Notes: generated by a model from the letters alone, not told the origin. 64,000 nucleotides of DNA from Chloroflexi bacterium OLB13 (GCA_001567485.1 JZRA01000062.1:1-64000); one strand, 5' to 3'; shown: positions 8,382 through 17,819, counted from the first letter of the stretch. Numbers and translations are program-made.

Positions 8382-11165
8382 CTACTTCAGCGCTTTACCG
8401 ACGTCTGGAAGCCAACGCTGTGCCTCCGCGCCAAGCTGGTCGAGCGGCCCTCGTACGATCTGCGCATCGGGCAGCGAATCGAGAAACACGCGGCCGTAGC
8501 GGGCCGTCAGAATACGGCTGTCCAGAACAGCGACAATCCCACGGTCTTGAGCCGAGCGGATGAGCCGGCCAAAACCCTGCCGGAACAACAGCACCGCTTC
8601 AGGCACGGAGTAGTCGTTGAACGGATCGGCGTACTGTTCCGAGCGCGCCGCCACGATCGGCTCATTCGGGACGGGAAACGGCAGCTTGGCGATCAACAAC
8701 GCGCTGAGCTGTTCCCCTGCGATGTCCACCCCCTCCCACAGCGAGCGCGTCCCCAGCAGAACGGCTTTCTCTGCCCGCTGGAACTGCTCGATGAGGATTT
8801 GCCGGCTGCCGCCCTCGCTCTGTGAGAACACCTGTATCCCCACCATGCCCAGCCGCGCCGAAACGTTCCGGGTCGTTTGCCGGACTTGCGCATGACTGGT
8901 GAAGAGCGCCATGACACGCCCATCAAGCGCCACGGCCAGCTGAATGAGCGCTGTGTCGATGGATCGTTGGTGTCCTTCGCGATTGCTCGGTGGCGGCGCG
9001 TCTGTCGGGATATAGACCAGCGCACTCTTGCGGTAGTCGAATGGCGATCCCAGCGCAAGTTCGCGCGCGGGGGGAATCTGGAGCCGCGCCTTGATGTGAT
9101 CGAACGATTCGGAATCGCGCCCTGTGCGCAGTGTCGCGCTGGTCAGGACGACGCTCCGCCGCCGCCACAACGTAGCCTCAAGGGTCGCCCCGATATCAAT
9201 GGGCGCGCGATTGACGGCGATCGGGTACTGGCCGTCTCCACCGCTTAACCAGTACACCCAGTTGTCATGTGTGTCGGACAACAGCCCACCCAGTAGATCG
9301 GCCGCCTCGCCTAACGCGATCCGCTGTGATTGCAGAGAGTTCACCAGCTCACGCAGCTGCGAGTCGTTCTTGTCCTGTGCAATCGAGTGAATCCGCCGGT
9401 TGAACTTCTCAAGCTCCGGGCCAATGCCGTCCGCGAACTCCCGCAGATCACGACCGGACGCCAGCGCCGTCGCGAACTCCGGTTCACGCAGCACGGCAGG
9501 CAGCACGCGAACGCCCAAAAACTGATCCTGCCCTGCCCGGTCGATGAGGTGCTCTCTCAGTTCGACCAGCCGCCGGAAGACTGTCCTGAGCGCCGCTTGG
9601 AAACCGGCCAACGACCCGGCCACCAGCTCGATGAAGCGTTCGACACGCATCACGGTATCGCTGTCGATCCCAAGGATCGTGAGCCGCTGATACACCGCGG
9701 CGAGATCGCCCCGGTTGTAACCGCCGAGCTGTTTGACCGGTTCGAGCGCCATGTTCTCGTCAAGCCAGCGCGACGCCCCACTGGTCACCGCACCTTCGAG
9801 ATTGTGCGCCTCGTCGATAATGACTGTGTCGTAGTCGATATGCGAGTCCAGCGCGGTCGTCGCCAACAGCGCATGATTGACAATGATGATGTCGGCGGTC
9901 GTCGCACGCTGATACGCGCTCGTCAACGGGCAGACGCCGAGCCGTGTGATCCCACATGAAGCCGGATTGCACCCAAATCCGTCGTCTGCACTGAGCCTGC
10001 GCCACAGGGCGTTATCCTGCGGGCCGCGTAATGGAAGTTCGCCACGGTCGCCGCTCCCGCCATCGTTCAGCCACACGAGAATACGGCCAAGCATGATAAG
10101 CTCATCCCGATCACGCGGCCCTCTATCCCGGAATCGTTCGAAATTCGCAAGGCACAGGTAGTTGGAACGCCCCTTGAGCACCGTGGCCCGGACATCGCTT
10201 CCGAGCACCGCTTGCAGCCGAGGCACGTCCGACCGTATCAACTGTTCCTGTAGACCGATCGTGTGAGTCGATACGACTACAGGACGTCCGCTTTTCCGCG
10301 CCCACATCGCCGCTGGGAACAAGTACGCCAGCGATTTACCAACCCCGGTCGCCGCTTCAACCAACAGCACACCGCCATTGTCCACCGTTGACGCAACCGC
10401 CTCGGCCATCTCTTGCTGCTGCGGCCTTGCTTCAAATTCGGCGAATGCCTGAGAAACCGCGCCCCCGGCGACAAACAGATCGCCAATGGGAACCTGCGTA
10501 TAGGACGTCCGGTCGCCATCATTCCGTTCGCCACGCGAATCCCCCAAGCGTATACGGAACGGCGCGGTGTTCGCCGTCTCGCCCACGGCCGCCTCGAAGA
10601 CTGCCGTCGACGGCCAGCGAATCTTTCGCGCGGCGGACGCCAGTTCTTCGAGCAGTTCGCGCGGGAGCGTGATGAGCTGCTCCCACAACCGACCGTACAA
10701 CAGACCACTCGCCCGCGCATCCGCCAGCGCGCGATGCGCGTTGCGCAGTTCGAGGCCCATTTCAAGCGCTAGACTGCGCAGGTTGACCCGTGCCGTTCTC
10801 GGCATCAGGATCGACGCCAAGTCCAGCGTGTCGATGACGAGGTTATCGAGCAAGACGTTGTGCTGACCCCGCAGGATGGAGAGATCGAATGAGGCCACAT
10901 GCGCGACGACGGGACGCCGCCCAACAAAGCGGATCACATCCGGCAGCACGGTCTCAATCTCCGGCGCGCCTTCGATCGTGTCGTTCGAGATACCCGTCAG
11001 GTCAGCGACCACCTGAGGGATCGCTTGCCGCGGATTGACCAACGACTCAAATGCGTCGACCTCCACGCCATCCCGAAATAGGACAGCGGCCACCTCGATG
11101 ATCTTGTCCTTCGCCGTATCGAGGCCGGTTGTCTCAAGGTCAATCGCGACCCATTCGCCACGCAT
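8382..11165 (-). CDS. dinG: DinG-family helicase with N-terminal DnaQ-like 3'-5' exonuclease domain
   Basis: A protein of 927 residues in two parts. Residues 1-180 form a DEDDh exonuclease: AIDLETTGLD, VAHVASFDLSIL and HRALADARA. The rest is an XPD/DinG-like superfamily 2 helicase with Walker A (EAATGVGKSLAYLFP), DEAH (VIIDEAHNLEG), STHTIGLQEQL, LFTSHAQVR and RQGFGRLIRS. Four Cys (NYLC, GCNPASC, VCPLT) sit where DinG and XPD bind a 4Fe-4S cluster. This two-domain form is known from Firmicutes, where it is linked to DNA repair. The start is an ATG that follows a hairpin. Confidence 0.9.
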   Translation of the reverse strand: MRGEWVAIDLETTGLDTAKDKIIEVAAVLFRDGVEVDAFESLVNPRQAIPQVVADLTGISNDTIEGAPEIETVLPDVIRFVGRRPVVAHVASFDLSILRGQHNVLLDNLVIDTLDLASILMPRTARVNLRSLALEMGLELRNAHRALADARASGLLYGRLWEQLITLPRELLEELASAARKIRWPSTAVFEAAVGETANTAPFRIRLGDSRGERNDGDRTSYTQVPIGDLFVAGGAVSQAFAEFEARPQQQEMAEAVASTVDNGGVLLVEAATGVGKSLAYLFPAAMWARKSGRPVVVSTHTIGLQEQLIRSDVPRLQAVLGSDVRATVLKGRSNYLCLANFERFRDRGPRDRDELIMLGRILVWLNDGGSGDRGELPLRGPQDNALWRRLSADDGFGCNPASCGITRLGVCPLTSAYQRATTADIIIVNHALLATTALDSHIDYDTVIIDEAHNLEGAVTSGASRWLDENMALEPVKQLGGYNRGDLAAVYQRLTILGIDSDTVMRVERFIELVAGSLAGFQAALRTVFRRLVELREHLIDRAGQDQFLGVRVLPAVLREPEFATALASGRDLREFADGIGPELEKFNRRIHSIAQDKNDSQLRELVNSLQSQRIALGEAADLLGGLLSDTHDNWVYWLSGGDGQYPIAVNRAPIDIGATLEATLWRRRSVVLTSATLRTGRDSESFDHIKARLQIPPARELALGSPFDYRKSALVYIPTDAPPPSNREGHQRSIDTALIQLAVALDGRVMALFTSHAQVRQTTRNVSARLGMVGIQVFSQSEGGSRQILIEQFQRAEKAVLLGTRSLWEGVDIAGEQLSALLIAKLPFPVPNEPIVAARSEQYADPFNDYSVPEAVLLFRQGFGRLIRSAQDRGIVAVLDSRILTARYGRVFLDSLPDAQIVRGPLDQLGAEAQRWLPDVGKALK

Positions 11166-11188
11166 AATGCTCCGATCTGCACAATGAA

Positions 11189-11216
11189 GACTGCCCGACC
11201 ACGGGGCCGGGCAGTC
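11189..11216 (-). terminator. Hairpin between the SPFH gene and dinG
   Basis: GACTGCCCG (11189-11197) pairs with CGGGCAGTC (11208-11216), nine perfect base pairs. On the minus strand it is followed by TTCATTGT, a poor U-tract. It may be a weak terminator of the SPFH transcript that lets some transcription into dinG. Confidence 0.5.
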
Positions 11217-11240
11217 GTATTTCGTTCATCAACGACACGC

Positions 11241-12347
11241 CTACAGCTGCTTCAGGCGTTCTTCCCACTTGGCGACCAAGCGCGTGAACACCGCTTCGCT
11301 GATCTCACCCGCCGCAAAGCGAGCTTCGAGCTGGTCAATCAACGCTTGGATTTCCTCACGCGTGGTGGGGCTTGAGGCCTCGGCCTCTGGTGCAGCTTGA
11401 GCCGGCTTGCCACCCTGCTGATTCTGCATCATCTGCATCATCATCTGCTGCATCATCATCTGCTGCTGCGCCATTTGCTGCTGCAGCGCGGACAGCTCGC
11501 TGTTTCCGGCCTGCGGGTTCAGTGACCCGGCCAGCCCCTGCCCGACGCCGAGGCCGACACCCGCGCCCGCCAGCGCGCCGCCGAGTCCTTGATTGCGCGC
11601 TGCTTCCATCCCGATATCCAGCCGCTTGCTGCGTTCGAGGACGTTCAGCCACACATCGATAGGCACCAGATCGCGCAGTTCTTCAACCGGCACATTGACG
11701 GTATCGAACGGGTTCGCCTCAAACGCCTTGATCTCGATGCCAACCTGATCGAACTTCTCGTTCAGATTGACCAGCGCGGCGCCTTCGATTTCCTCGAGCA
11801 CGCGGTTGGCGTCAATCAGTGACTCGACGCCTGACTTGAGCAGGATCGAGTTGATCTCGCCGAGAAGGATCGTCTGCAAACGATCCTTGATGTCACGCAT
11901 CGTGGTGATCGCCTTGCCAATACCGTACTGCTTGAGGAAACGCATCGGCTCGCTGACGCGGACTTCCATCACACCGTGCGTACGGAGCAGCATGATGCCG
12001 AGGCCGGTTTTGACCTCAAGGTAGATCGGCTTGGACGTGCCCCAGCCGATCTGCGGCATATCCTTCAGGTTGACGAAGTACACATCCGCGGTGAACGGCG
12101 TGCGTCCACTCGTCGCCAGCCCGATCAAGCCAGAAAGGATCGGCAGGTTCGCAACACTGAGGACGTGACGTCCGGGGCCAAACGCATCCAGCGCCTGCCC
12201 CGCACGCACAAAGATCGCTGCTTGGCTTTCGCCGACGATCAACTGGGATCCAAAGCGCAGATCGCCGCTGCCCTCTTGAGGAACGCGAAATACAAGCTCC
12301 TCATCTGCGACATTGGTGTGATCGACAACATCGATAATTCGCGGCAT
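11241..12347 (-). CDS. SPFH/Band-7 domain protein with Met/Gln-rich linker and SHOCT-like tail (YdjI-like)
   Basis: A protein of 368 residues. Residues 1-250 match the SPFH proteins of the 'virion core protein' type, such as YdjI of Bacillus: FRVPQEGSGDLRFGSQLIVGE near the start, then FLKQYGIGKAITTMRD and DRLQTILLGEINS. A Gly-rich stretch and a Met/Gln-rich segment (about residues 275-315) follow. The end, TREEIQALIDQLEARFAAGEIS, resembles a SHOCT oligomerisation helix pair. No transmembrane helix is seen, so membrane attachment probably needs partners. The coiled-coil and zinc-ribbon genes lie directly upstream on the same strand. Confidence 0.85.
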   Translation of the reverse strand: MPRIIDVVDHTNVADEELVFRVPQEGSGDLRFGSQLIVGESQAAIFVRAGQALDAFGPGRHVLSVANLPILSGLIGLATSGRTPFTADVYFVNLKDMPQIGWGTSKPIYLEVKTGLGIMLLRTHGVMEVRVSEPMRFLKQYGIGKAITTMRDIKDRLQTILLGEINSILLKSGVESLIDANRVLEEIEGAALVNLNEKFDQVGIEIKAFEANPFDTVNVPVEELRDLVPIDVWLNVLERSKRLDIGMEAARNQGLGGALAGAGVGLGVGQGLAGSLNPQAGNSELSALQQQMAQQQMMMQQMMMQMMQNQQGGKPAQAAPEAEASSPTTREEIQALIDQLEARFAAGEISEAVFTRLVAKWEERLKQL

Positions 12348-12367
12348 GGTACAGCAGCTCCTTATGC

Positions 12368-12898
12368 CTACTCGGTCTCAAATCCCAGAATGACGTCATC
12401 GCGCAGTTGGAATGCGTCGTTGGCCTCCTCAACCGCGGCGGTAAGCCCATCAAGCGCCGTCCGCATATCCTCGTTGGAGCCAATCGACTTTTCCAGAATA
12501 TCGAGGGCCGCGTCAATCGAGTCCAGATACGAAAGCTGCGCCTCGTCAAACGCGTAAATCTTGTCCAGCTCGTCCGTGCCGATCTTGACCTGTGCCCACA
12601 TGCCGTCGTACTTCGGGGCGGCAGTCTTGACCCGATCACGATATGTTTGCAACTTGGTCTTGGCGCTGCGTGTTGCGCTCATCATCATCAATCCGCCGCC
12701 ATCGAGGATGCGTTTTTCGATCCGGATCAGATGATCCAAGCGCTGATCGAGTTGTTCGGAAATATGGTCGCGCAGCATCCGGTCGGCGGTGCGCCGTGCT
12801 TGCTTCTCTTGGTATCCCTTGAAGCCGGGAATGCGGGCAACCAGCTTCTCCAACCTACCACGCTGCGACACGATCTTTTCGTACAGTTCAGACGGCAT
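12368..12898 (-). CDS. Alpha-helical coiled-coil protein of unknown function, in the SPFH operon
   Basis: A protein of 176 residues from the ATG at 12898 (MPSELYEKIV), chosen because AAGGGGAA lies just upstream. It is almost entirely helical with many charged residues: ERL-type segments such as QLDQRLDHLIRIEKRIL, KTKLQTYRDRVKTA and YLDSIDAALDILEKSI. No catalytic motif or signal peptide is present. It lies 20 bases upstream of the SPFH gene and 69 bases downstream of the zinc-ribbon membrane gene. It could fill the structural role that PspA plays in the Bacillus ydjFGHI operon, but no sequence relation to PspA can be shown here. Confidence 0.6.
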   Translation of the reverse strand: MPSELYEKIVSQRGRLEKLVARIPGFKGYQEKQARRTADRMLRDHISEQLDQRLDHLIRIEKRILDGGGLMMMSATRSAKTKLQTYRDRVKTAAPKYDGMWAQVKIGTDELDKIYAFDEAQLSYLDSIDAALDILEKSIGSNEDMRTALDGLTAAVEEANDAFQLRDDVILGFETE

Positions 12899-12967
12899 GC
12901 AAATTCCCCTTACCAGCGGCACAAAGGCATGACTTACAGCATACCGCAGAATCAGCCCCTACGCACG

Positions 12968-13473
12968 TTATACGTCGTAGTGCTCGGTGCGGCAGACCGG
13001 GCAGACGTGCGGGATTTCCCCGTCAGGCAGCGGCTGACCACAGTGGAGACAGGCAGCTGTCTCCACCAAATACCCTCCGGGCTTGGGGTATACGATACCC
13101 GCCTCCCAATTGATCGCCGCCGGAAGCACGTCGATGGCCGTCAAGCCGTGCAGTTGAGCGCCAATTTCCGCAGTTGGAACGTCCAACTGCTCGGCCAGCT
13201 TAGTAAACGTCACGCTCACATTCCCGCCTAAAGCGTCCACGAGTCTGCGCTGAATCGACGTCTCCGAGATATGCGCGGAGTCACGCTGTTCGCCGCGCGC
13301 GTAGAGATAGATCCCACCCGCCGTCACAGCCGTGACGACTCCGAAAAGCACCAAGCAAGCGGGAACATAGCATCGAACGACTGCGTTCGCGACACCTCGG
13401 ACGCGAGATACAGTCCGCCAGCGATCGCGGCGATCAACGAGAATCCTAGAAGCAGTTTTCCAGCCGTCTGCAT
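12968..13473 (-). pseudogene. Membrane-anchored zinc-ribbon protein, interrupted by a frameshift
   Basis: From the ATG at 13473 the frame reads MQTAGKLLLGFSLIAAIAGG, a first membrane helix, then EVSRTQSFDAMFPLA. The coding signal then moves to another frame: VLFGVVTAVTAGGIYLYARG (second helix), a winged-helix-like stretch (QRRLVDALGGNVSVTFTKLA) and a C-terminal zinc ribbon, CLHCGQ...CPVC. One base is missing near 13351-13358. The two helices resemble each other, which supports a single original gene. A shorter product from an in-frame upstream start at 13531 is possible but its first 50 residues look non-coding. The arrangement recalls YdjG-type partners of SPFH proteins. Confidence 0.6.
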
Positions 13474-13564
13474 GGCTTGTCTCACGGGTAACAACAGGCA
13501 CAGTATAGACTGCAATACCCACTGCTTGCACACCGTCTCATGTGCTGGCGCCAACGGGTGTGGC

Positions 13565-13570
13565 TATAAT
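13565..13570 (+). promoter_or_regulatory. -10 box (TATAAT) of the LysM gene
   Basis: A perfect TATAAT lies in the divergent gap, 22 and 46 bases before the two candidate starts (13592, 13616). The -35 region is not recognisable. Confidence 0.5.
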
Positions 13571-13615
13571 ACGGGAAGTCGTGGCGCAATCATGAACCAA
13601 AGCGGGGGACATGGC

Positions 13616-15154
13616 ATGCTGAGGCGGTACATGATTTTGATCGGGTTTGGCCTGTTCCTCGCAGTACTGGTCGGCCCCTCGGCTTCTCTCCACGCGCAGT
13701 CGACTGCGCCCACAGCGACACCGGCGGGACAGACCTACACCGTTCAACCCGGCGATACATTGTTCAGCATCGCAAGACGGTTCGCAGTGTCGTCCAACGA
13801 CTTGATTCGAGTCAACGGCATCGCCGATCCGAATCGGATTCGTGTCGGTCAAAAGCTTGTGATCCCGGACGGCTCATCATCGCCATCCGCCACGCCCACC
13901 CCGCGCCCGACTACACGCCCATCCGGCCCAGTGGTTTCCCCTACGCCGGTCACGGATGTCGTGCTGCCCGGCGATACGCTGGCATCGGTGGCCCGCCGCA
14001 ACGGCACCACCGTCACCGAACTGATCCGGCTGAACAACATCGTCAACCCGGACGTCATTCTCGTGGGGCAGCGGCTCATCGTGCGTGACAGTTCGGCCGC
14101 GGCAGGCGCCGATGATGGCAGCGCTCCAGCGCTCCCGTACGCCGAACTGGGGCTTGGTATTTCGATCTTCGTTCAGGATCAACCCCCAACCGTCGTTATT
14201 GACCGCGTAACTGAACTTCCGCTGGACTGGGTCAAGATCGACGTGGGTTGGGCGCAGATCGAACCCGCGCCGGGTGTATATAACTTCGTCGTGCTCGATC
14301 AGGTGGTGGACGCGCTTTCACGCCGGCGCATACGGATCCTGCTCACAGTCAGCGGATCGCCGCAGTGGGCGCGGACATCGACGGCTGAGGGCGGCCCACC
14401 GGACGACTTCGCGGTGTTCGGGTCGTTTATGGGCGTGATGGCCGAGCACTTCGCCGGACGGGTCGGAGCCTATCAAATCTGGTCGGAGCCAAACCTTCGG
14501 CGCGAGTGGTCAAGCGACGTGCATCGGATCGACCCGGCGAGCTACTTCGACCTGCTCACCGTCGCGTGGCAGGCCGTCAAAGCGGTCGACCCTAACGCAT
14601 ATATCGTATCCGCTGGCCTCGCCCCAACCGGCTTCAACGACGGCGTGAATGCCTTGAACGACCGCCTGTACCTGCAAGCGCTGTACGATCTCGGGCTACA
14701 GGATATATCCGATGCGATTGCCGTGCATGCGCTTGGCTTCGGTAATCCCCCGGATGCCGACTGCTGCCAGCGTCCGGTCGGCGTCGAAAGCCACTACGAA
14801 AATCGCAGTTTCTTCTTCAAGAACACGCTTGAAGACTATCGCGCCATTATGAGCGCCAACGGCGACGAGCGCCCGCTGTGGGTGACCAAGTTCGGTTGGG
14901 GCACAAGCGAGGATACCGACCCGCCCGGTGAACAGTTCGTCTACGTCACCTACAACAGTTTGATCGAACAGGCCAACTACATCCCGCGGGCATTCGCGCT
15001 CGCCGACGAGTTAGGCTATATCGGGCCTATGTTCCTGTTCAACTTCAACGGGTGCCAGTTCGCGGCGTTCCGGCCCGAAGAGTGCTATTTCAGCTTGCTC
15101 GGCCCAAGTGGATCGCCGCGCGCGGCCTTCAACGCACTGCGCAATTATCGCTAG
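13616..15154 (+). CDS. Secreted LysM protein with glycosidase-like TIM-barrel domain lacking the usual catalytic pair
   Basis: A protein of 512 residues from the ATG at 13616, preceded by GGGGGAC; an in-frame ATG at 13592 is also possible. Order: signal peptide (MLRRYMILIGFGLFLAVLVG...LHAQ), LysM 1 (YTVQPGDTLFSIARRF, about 41-84), Pro/Thr linker, LysM 2 (VVLPGDTLASVARRN, about 115-157), then a clan GH-A-like domain from 178. The acid/base motif is IWSEPN, where WNEPN is usual. The nucleophile position in LWVTKFGW is Lys425 instead of Glu. It is probably an exported cell-wall or glycan-binding protein with little or no hydrolase activity. Its stop shares CTAG with the convergent kinase gene. 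Confidence 0.8.
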   Translation: MLRRYMILIGFGLFLAVLVGPSASLHAQSTAPTATPAGQTYTVQPGDTLFSIARRFAVSSNDLIRVNGIADPNRIRVGQKLVIPDGSSSPSATPTPRPTTRPSGPVVSPTPVTDVVLPGDTLASVARRNGTTVTELIRLNNIVNPDVILVGQRLIVRDSSAAAGADDGSAPALPYAELGLGISIFVQDQPPTVVIDRVTELPLDWVKIDVGWAQIEPAPGVYNFVVLDQVVDALSRRRIRILLTVSGSPQWARTSTAEGGPPDDFAVFGSFMGVMAEHFAGRVGAYQIWSEPNLRREWSSDVHRIDPASYFDLLTVAWQAVKAVDPNAYIVSAGLAPTGFNDGVNALNDRLYLQALYDLGLQDISDAIAVHALGFGNPPDADCCQRPVGVESHYENRSFFFKNTLEDYRAIMSANGDERPLWVTKFGWGTSEDTDPPGEQFVYVTYNSLIEQANYIPRAFALADELGYIGPMFLFNFNGCQFAAFRPEECYFSLLGPSGSPRAAFNALRNYR

Positions 15155-16545
15155 CTGCGCGCTTGCAGCACCGCGAGATACAGCGGGATCAAACACGCGA
15201 CCGCCACAAGCGCAAGGACGGCAAGCGCGATCGTGACCGTGTCGAAAAGCGGGCGCGGCGGCGTGGGCGGCGCGATGGGCCGCATCGCACGTGAATTGTA
15301 GAACGTCGGATCGACCGGCGGCTGCGGCGGTGGTGTCAACGATGACGCCGGCTGCGACACGCGGGGCGTCTGCGGACGAACCGATGACAGATTCGACATC
15401 TGGCCGGGGGCTTCCGGCGCTGCGTTGAAACGCTGCGTCATCGGAGCGCCTTGACCCGCCGGCATCTGCGGACGAACGATGGGCGGCGGCGTCACAGCGC
15501 CCGTCTGATGCGGCGGCGCCGGATAGGCCGGATTGACGCGCGAATCCTGACGCGGCGCTGGAATCGGCGCCAGCGGGCCTGTTCCCGGCCGGATCGGAAT
15601 GGGGCGCGCGGCAGGCTGCTGGGGCTGCACTTGTGGGGCATTTGGGGGCGGGGCCATCGGCCGTGACTGCCCCGTGCCGATCCCGCGCAGACTGTCGCGC
15701 AAGGTCAGCAGCACCTTCATCAATTCGTCAGCGTCACGGTAGCGCGCCGAGGGGGACTTGTCCATCGCTCGGCGCACAATGCGCACCAGCGTATCTGGGA
15801 TACCGGTCGCAAGATCAGAGACCAGAGGCGGCTCTTCCTTCACATGCGCCCGCGCTAGATCACGCTGATTTGCGCCGGTGAATGGCAGTTTGCCGGTCAG
15901 CATCTCGAACATGACGATGCCGATGGAGTACACGTCCGAGGCGGGAGTCGGCCGCTCGCCGGTCGCCTGTTCGGGCGAGAAATAGTGCGGGCTGCCCCAC
16001 ACGACATCTTCCCGCGTTCCCGGCTGAGTTTCGCTCAATGCCCGCGCGATGCCGAAGTCGGTGACCTTCACAAGCTGGTGATTGTTTGTGATCAGCACAT
16101 TCTGCGGTTTGACGTCAGCATGAACGATTTCGGCGCGGTGCGCGAATCCAATTCCGGCGCACACGCTGATACCGAAGTGCAGCGCCTGCTCGATGGTCAA
16201 CCCGTTATCGCCGTTGGCTTGATTCGCCTCACGGATGATGTGCTTGAGGTCGGAGCCTTCGATGAACTCCATCACCATATAGTGCATCTCGCCCTTCGGC
16301 CCAATCGAGCGCCCGACATCGTGGACGGTGACGATGTTGGGGTGCGAAAGCCGGGCGATGTTGCGCGCCTCAAGCTGGAACTTCTCGATGAACTCCGGGT
16401 TGGAGGTCATGCTAGGGCGGAGGATTTTGATCGCGACCGTGCGGCCCAACAGGCGGTCGGTCGCGCGATAGATCACGGCCATCCCGCCCGATCCCTGCTG
16501 CGAGATCAAGACATAACGGTCGTTCAGTACAGTCTCTGTTGACAT
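15151..16545 (-). CDS. Membrane-anchored serine/threonine protein kinase (PASTA-less Pkn type)
   Basis: A protein of 464 residues from the ATG at 16545 (MSTETVLNDRYVL). Kinase domain about 10-275: glycine loop QGSGGMAVIY, lysine VAIKIL, catalytic loop HADVKPQNVLI, DFG in VTDFGIAR, and the APE-region SPHYFSPEQ. The catalytic loop has HAD where HRD is usual, so it is a non-RD kinase that may not need activation-loop phosphorylation. A long Pro/Gln-rich linker (about 300-425) leads to one C-terminal membrane helix (TVTIALAVLALVAVACLIPL) with almost no extracellular part. The substrate is unknown. It follows dgt on the same strand. Confidence 0.9.
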   Translation of the reverse strand: MSTETVLNDRYVLISQQGSGGMAVIYRATDRLLGRTVAIKILRPSMTSNPEFIEKFQLEARNIARLSHPNIVTVHDVGRSIGPKGEMHYMVMEFIEGSDLKHIIREANQANGDNGLTIEQALHFGISVCAGIGFAHRAEIVHADVKPQNVLITNNHQLVKVTDFGIARALSETQPGTREDVVWGSPHYFSPEQATGERPTPASDVYSIGIVMFEMLTGKLPFTGANQRDLARAHVKEEPPLVSDLATGIPDTLVRIVRRAMDKSPSARYRDADELMKVLLTLRDSLRGIGTGQSRPMAPPPNAPQVQPQQPAARPIPIRPGTGPLAPIPAPRQDSRVNPAYPAPPHQTGAVTPPPIVRPQMPAGQGAPMTQRFNAAPEAPGQMSNLSSVRPQTPRVSQPASSLTPPPQPPVDPTFYNSRAMRPIAPPTPPRPLFDTVTIALAVLALVAVACLIPLYLAVLQARS

Positions 16546-16588
16546 TGAGTGCGCCTGTTGGCCTAACCTGTCCGAATTGTATAGCACT

Positions 16589-17740
16589 TTACGGGTGCGT
16601 CAACGCGTCGTACATCCTACGGTACTCCAGCGCTGCGCTGCGATCGGTGAGGCAAGCGATGTAGTCCGTGACGACACGATGCACGTCGTCCACGCCGATC
16701 CGCGCTTGCCACACGCCCGGAAGCTGTCGCGGTTCGGCGATATAGCTGGTGAACAGCCCCTGCACGATACGATCCGATCGCCGCGCGACCATGATGACGC
16801 TCGGACTGTGATACATGTTGGCATATAAGAACCGCTTAAGTTCTTTGCTGTATTCGCACATCGGTTCACTGAACTGCACGATGTTGTCTGGAAGGTTCTG
16901 GATATCGGCCGGGGACTCAGGCTTGAGCGACCGGATCCGTTCTGCTGTGGTTTCGATCAGGTCATCAACGAGCATGCCAATCTGCTCGCGAATGATGTGA
17001 TGCCGGCGGATATCTGTCATTGGCCCCGCGCCGAATTGAACTCGCCGGCGGAGCACCTGCCAAATACCGAGGTCTTCGAGCTGTTCCGCGCGGATCAGTC
17101 CAGACAGCAGGCCATCATCGAGATCATGCGCGCCATAAGCCAGTTCATCGACAACGTTAGCGATCTGCGCTTCCAGTGTCCCGCGCGTGGCTGGATTCAG
17201 CCCCATCAATCCGCTGAGATCCAGCGACGCTTCGTGCTTGGCGATGCCTTCCAGCGTCTCGCGGGTCAGGTTCAGCCCGCGCCACCGTTCATAGCGTTCC
17301 TCAAGGACAGTGACTACGCGAAAACTCTGCGCATTATGATTGAACCCGCCGTGATCGCGCATCAGGCGGTCGAGCGAGTCTTCCCCCGCATGGCCGAACG
17401 GCGGATGTCCGAGGTCATGCGCGAGGCAAATTGCCTCGACGAGGTCTTCGTTGGCGCCCAGCGCGCGCGCAATCGTGCGGCCGATCTGCGCGACCTCCAA
17501 CGTGTGTGTTAGGCGTGTCCGGTAGTAATCGCCCGCGTCGTTGACAAAGACCTGCGTCTTGTACTCCAATCGCCTGAACGCAGCACTGTGAACGATCCGA
17601 TCACGGTCGCGTTGAAATACCGTCCGGTAACGCGGCTCTTCTTCGAGCGACAACCTCCCGCGACTGTGCGCGCTGGCGACACCATACGGCGCAAGCCGGT
17701 CGAGTTCATAGCGTTCCAAGTCCGTGCGGGTCGAGATCAT
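16589..17740 (-). CDS. dgt: Deoxyguanosinetriphosphate triphosphohydrolase-like protein (dNTPase)
   Basis: A protein of 383 residues of the HD superfamily. It opens with the family's DRIVHSAAFRRLEYKTQVF, then carries the HD metal site: TRLTHTLEVAQ, AHDLGHPPFGHAGE with the paired His-Asp, and NHNAQSFR. The C-terminal region has ELKRFLYANMYHS. dNTPases of this group cleave dNTPs to the deoxynucleoside and triphosphate and help to balance dNTP pools. The length fits the short dgt-like group. The Ser/Thr kinase starts 44 bases downstream. Confidence 0.9.
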   Translation of the reverse strand: MISTRTDLERYELDRLAPYGVASAHSRGRLSLEEEPRYRTVFQRDRDRIVHSAAFRRLEYKTQVFVNDAGDYYRTRLTHTLEVAQIGRTIARALGANEDLVEAICLAHDLGHPPFGHAGEDSLDRLMRDHGGFNHNAQSFRVVTVLEERYERWRGLNLTRETLEGIAKHEASLDLSGLMGLNPATRGTLEAQIANVVDELAYGAHDLDDGLLSGLIRAEQLEDLGIWQVLRRRVQFGAGPMTDIRRHHIIREQIGMLVDDLIETTAERIRSLKPESPADIQNLPDNIVQFSEPMCEYSKELKRFLYANMYHSPSVIMVARRSDRIVQGLFTSYIAEPRQLPGVWQARIGVDDVHRVVTDYIACLTDRSAALEYRRMYDALTHP

Positions 17741-17819
17741 GGCGGACCTGCCGTTCTGTGATTGCCCTACACCATTCTAGCGCCGATTGTAGACAATGAA
17801 GGCAATCGGGGCCGTGTGG

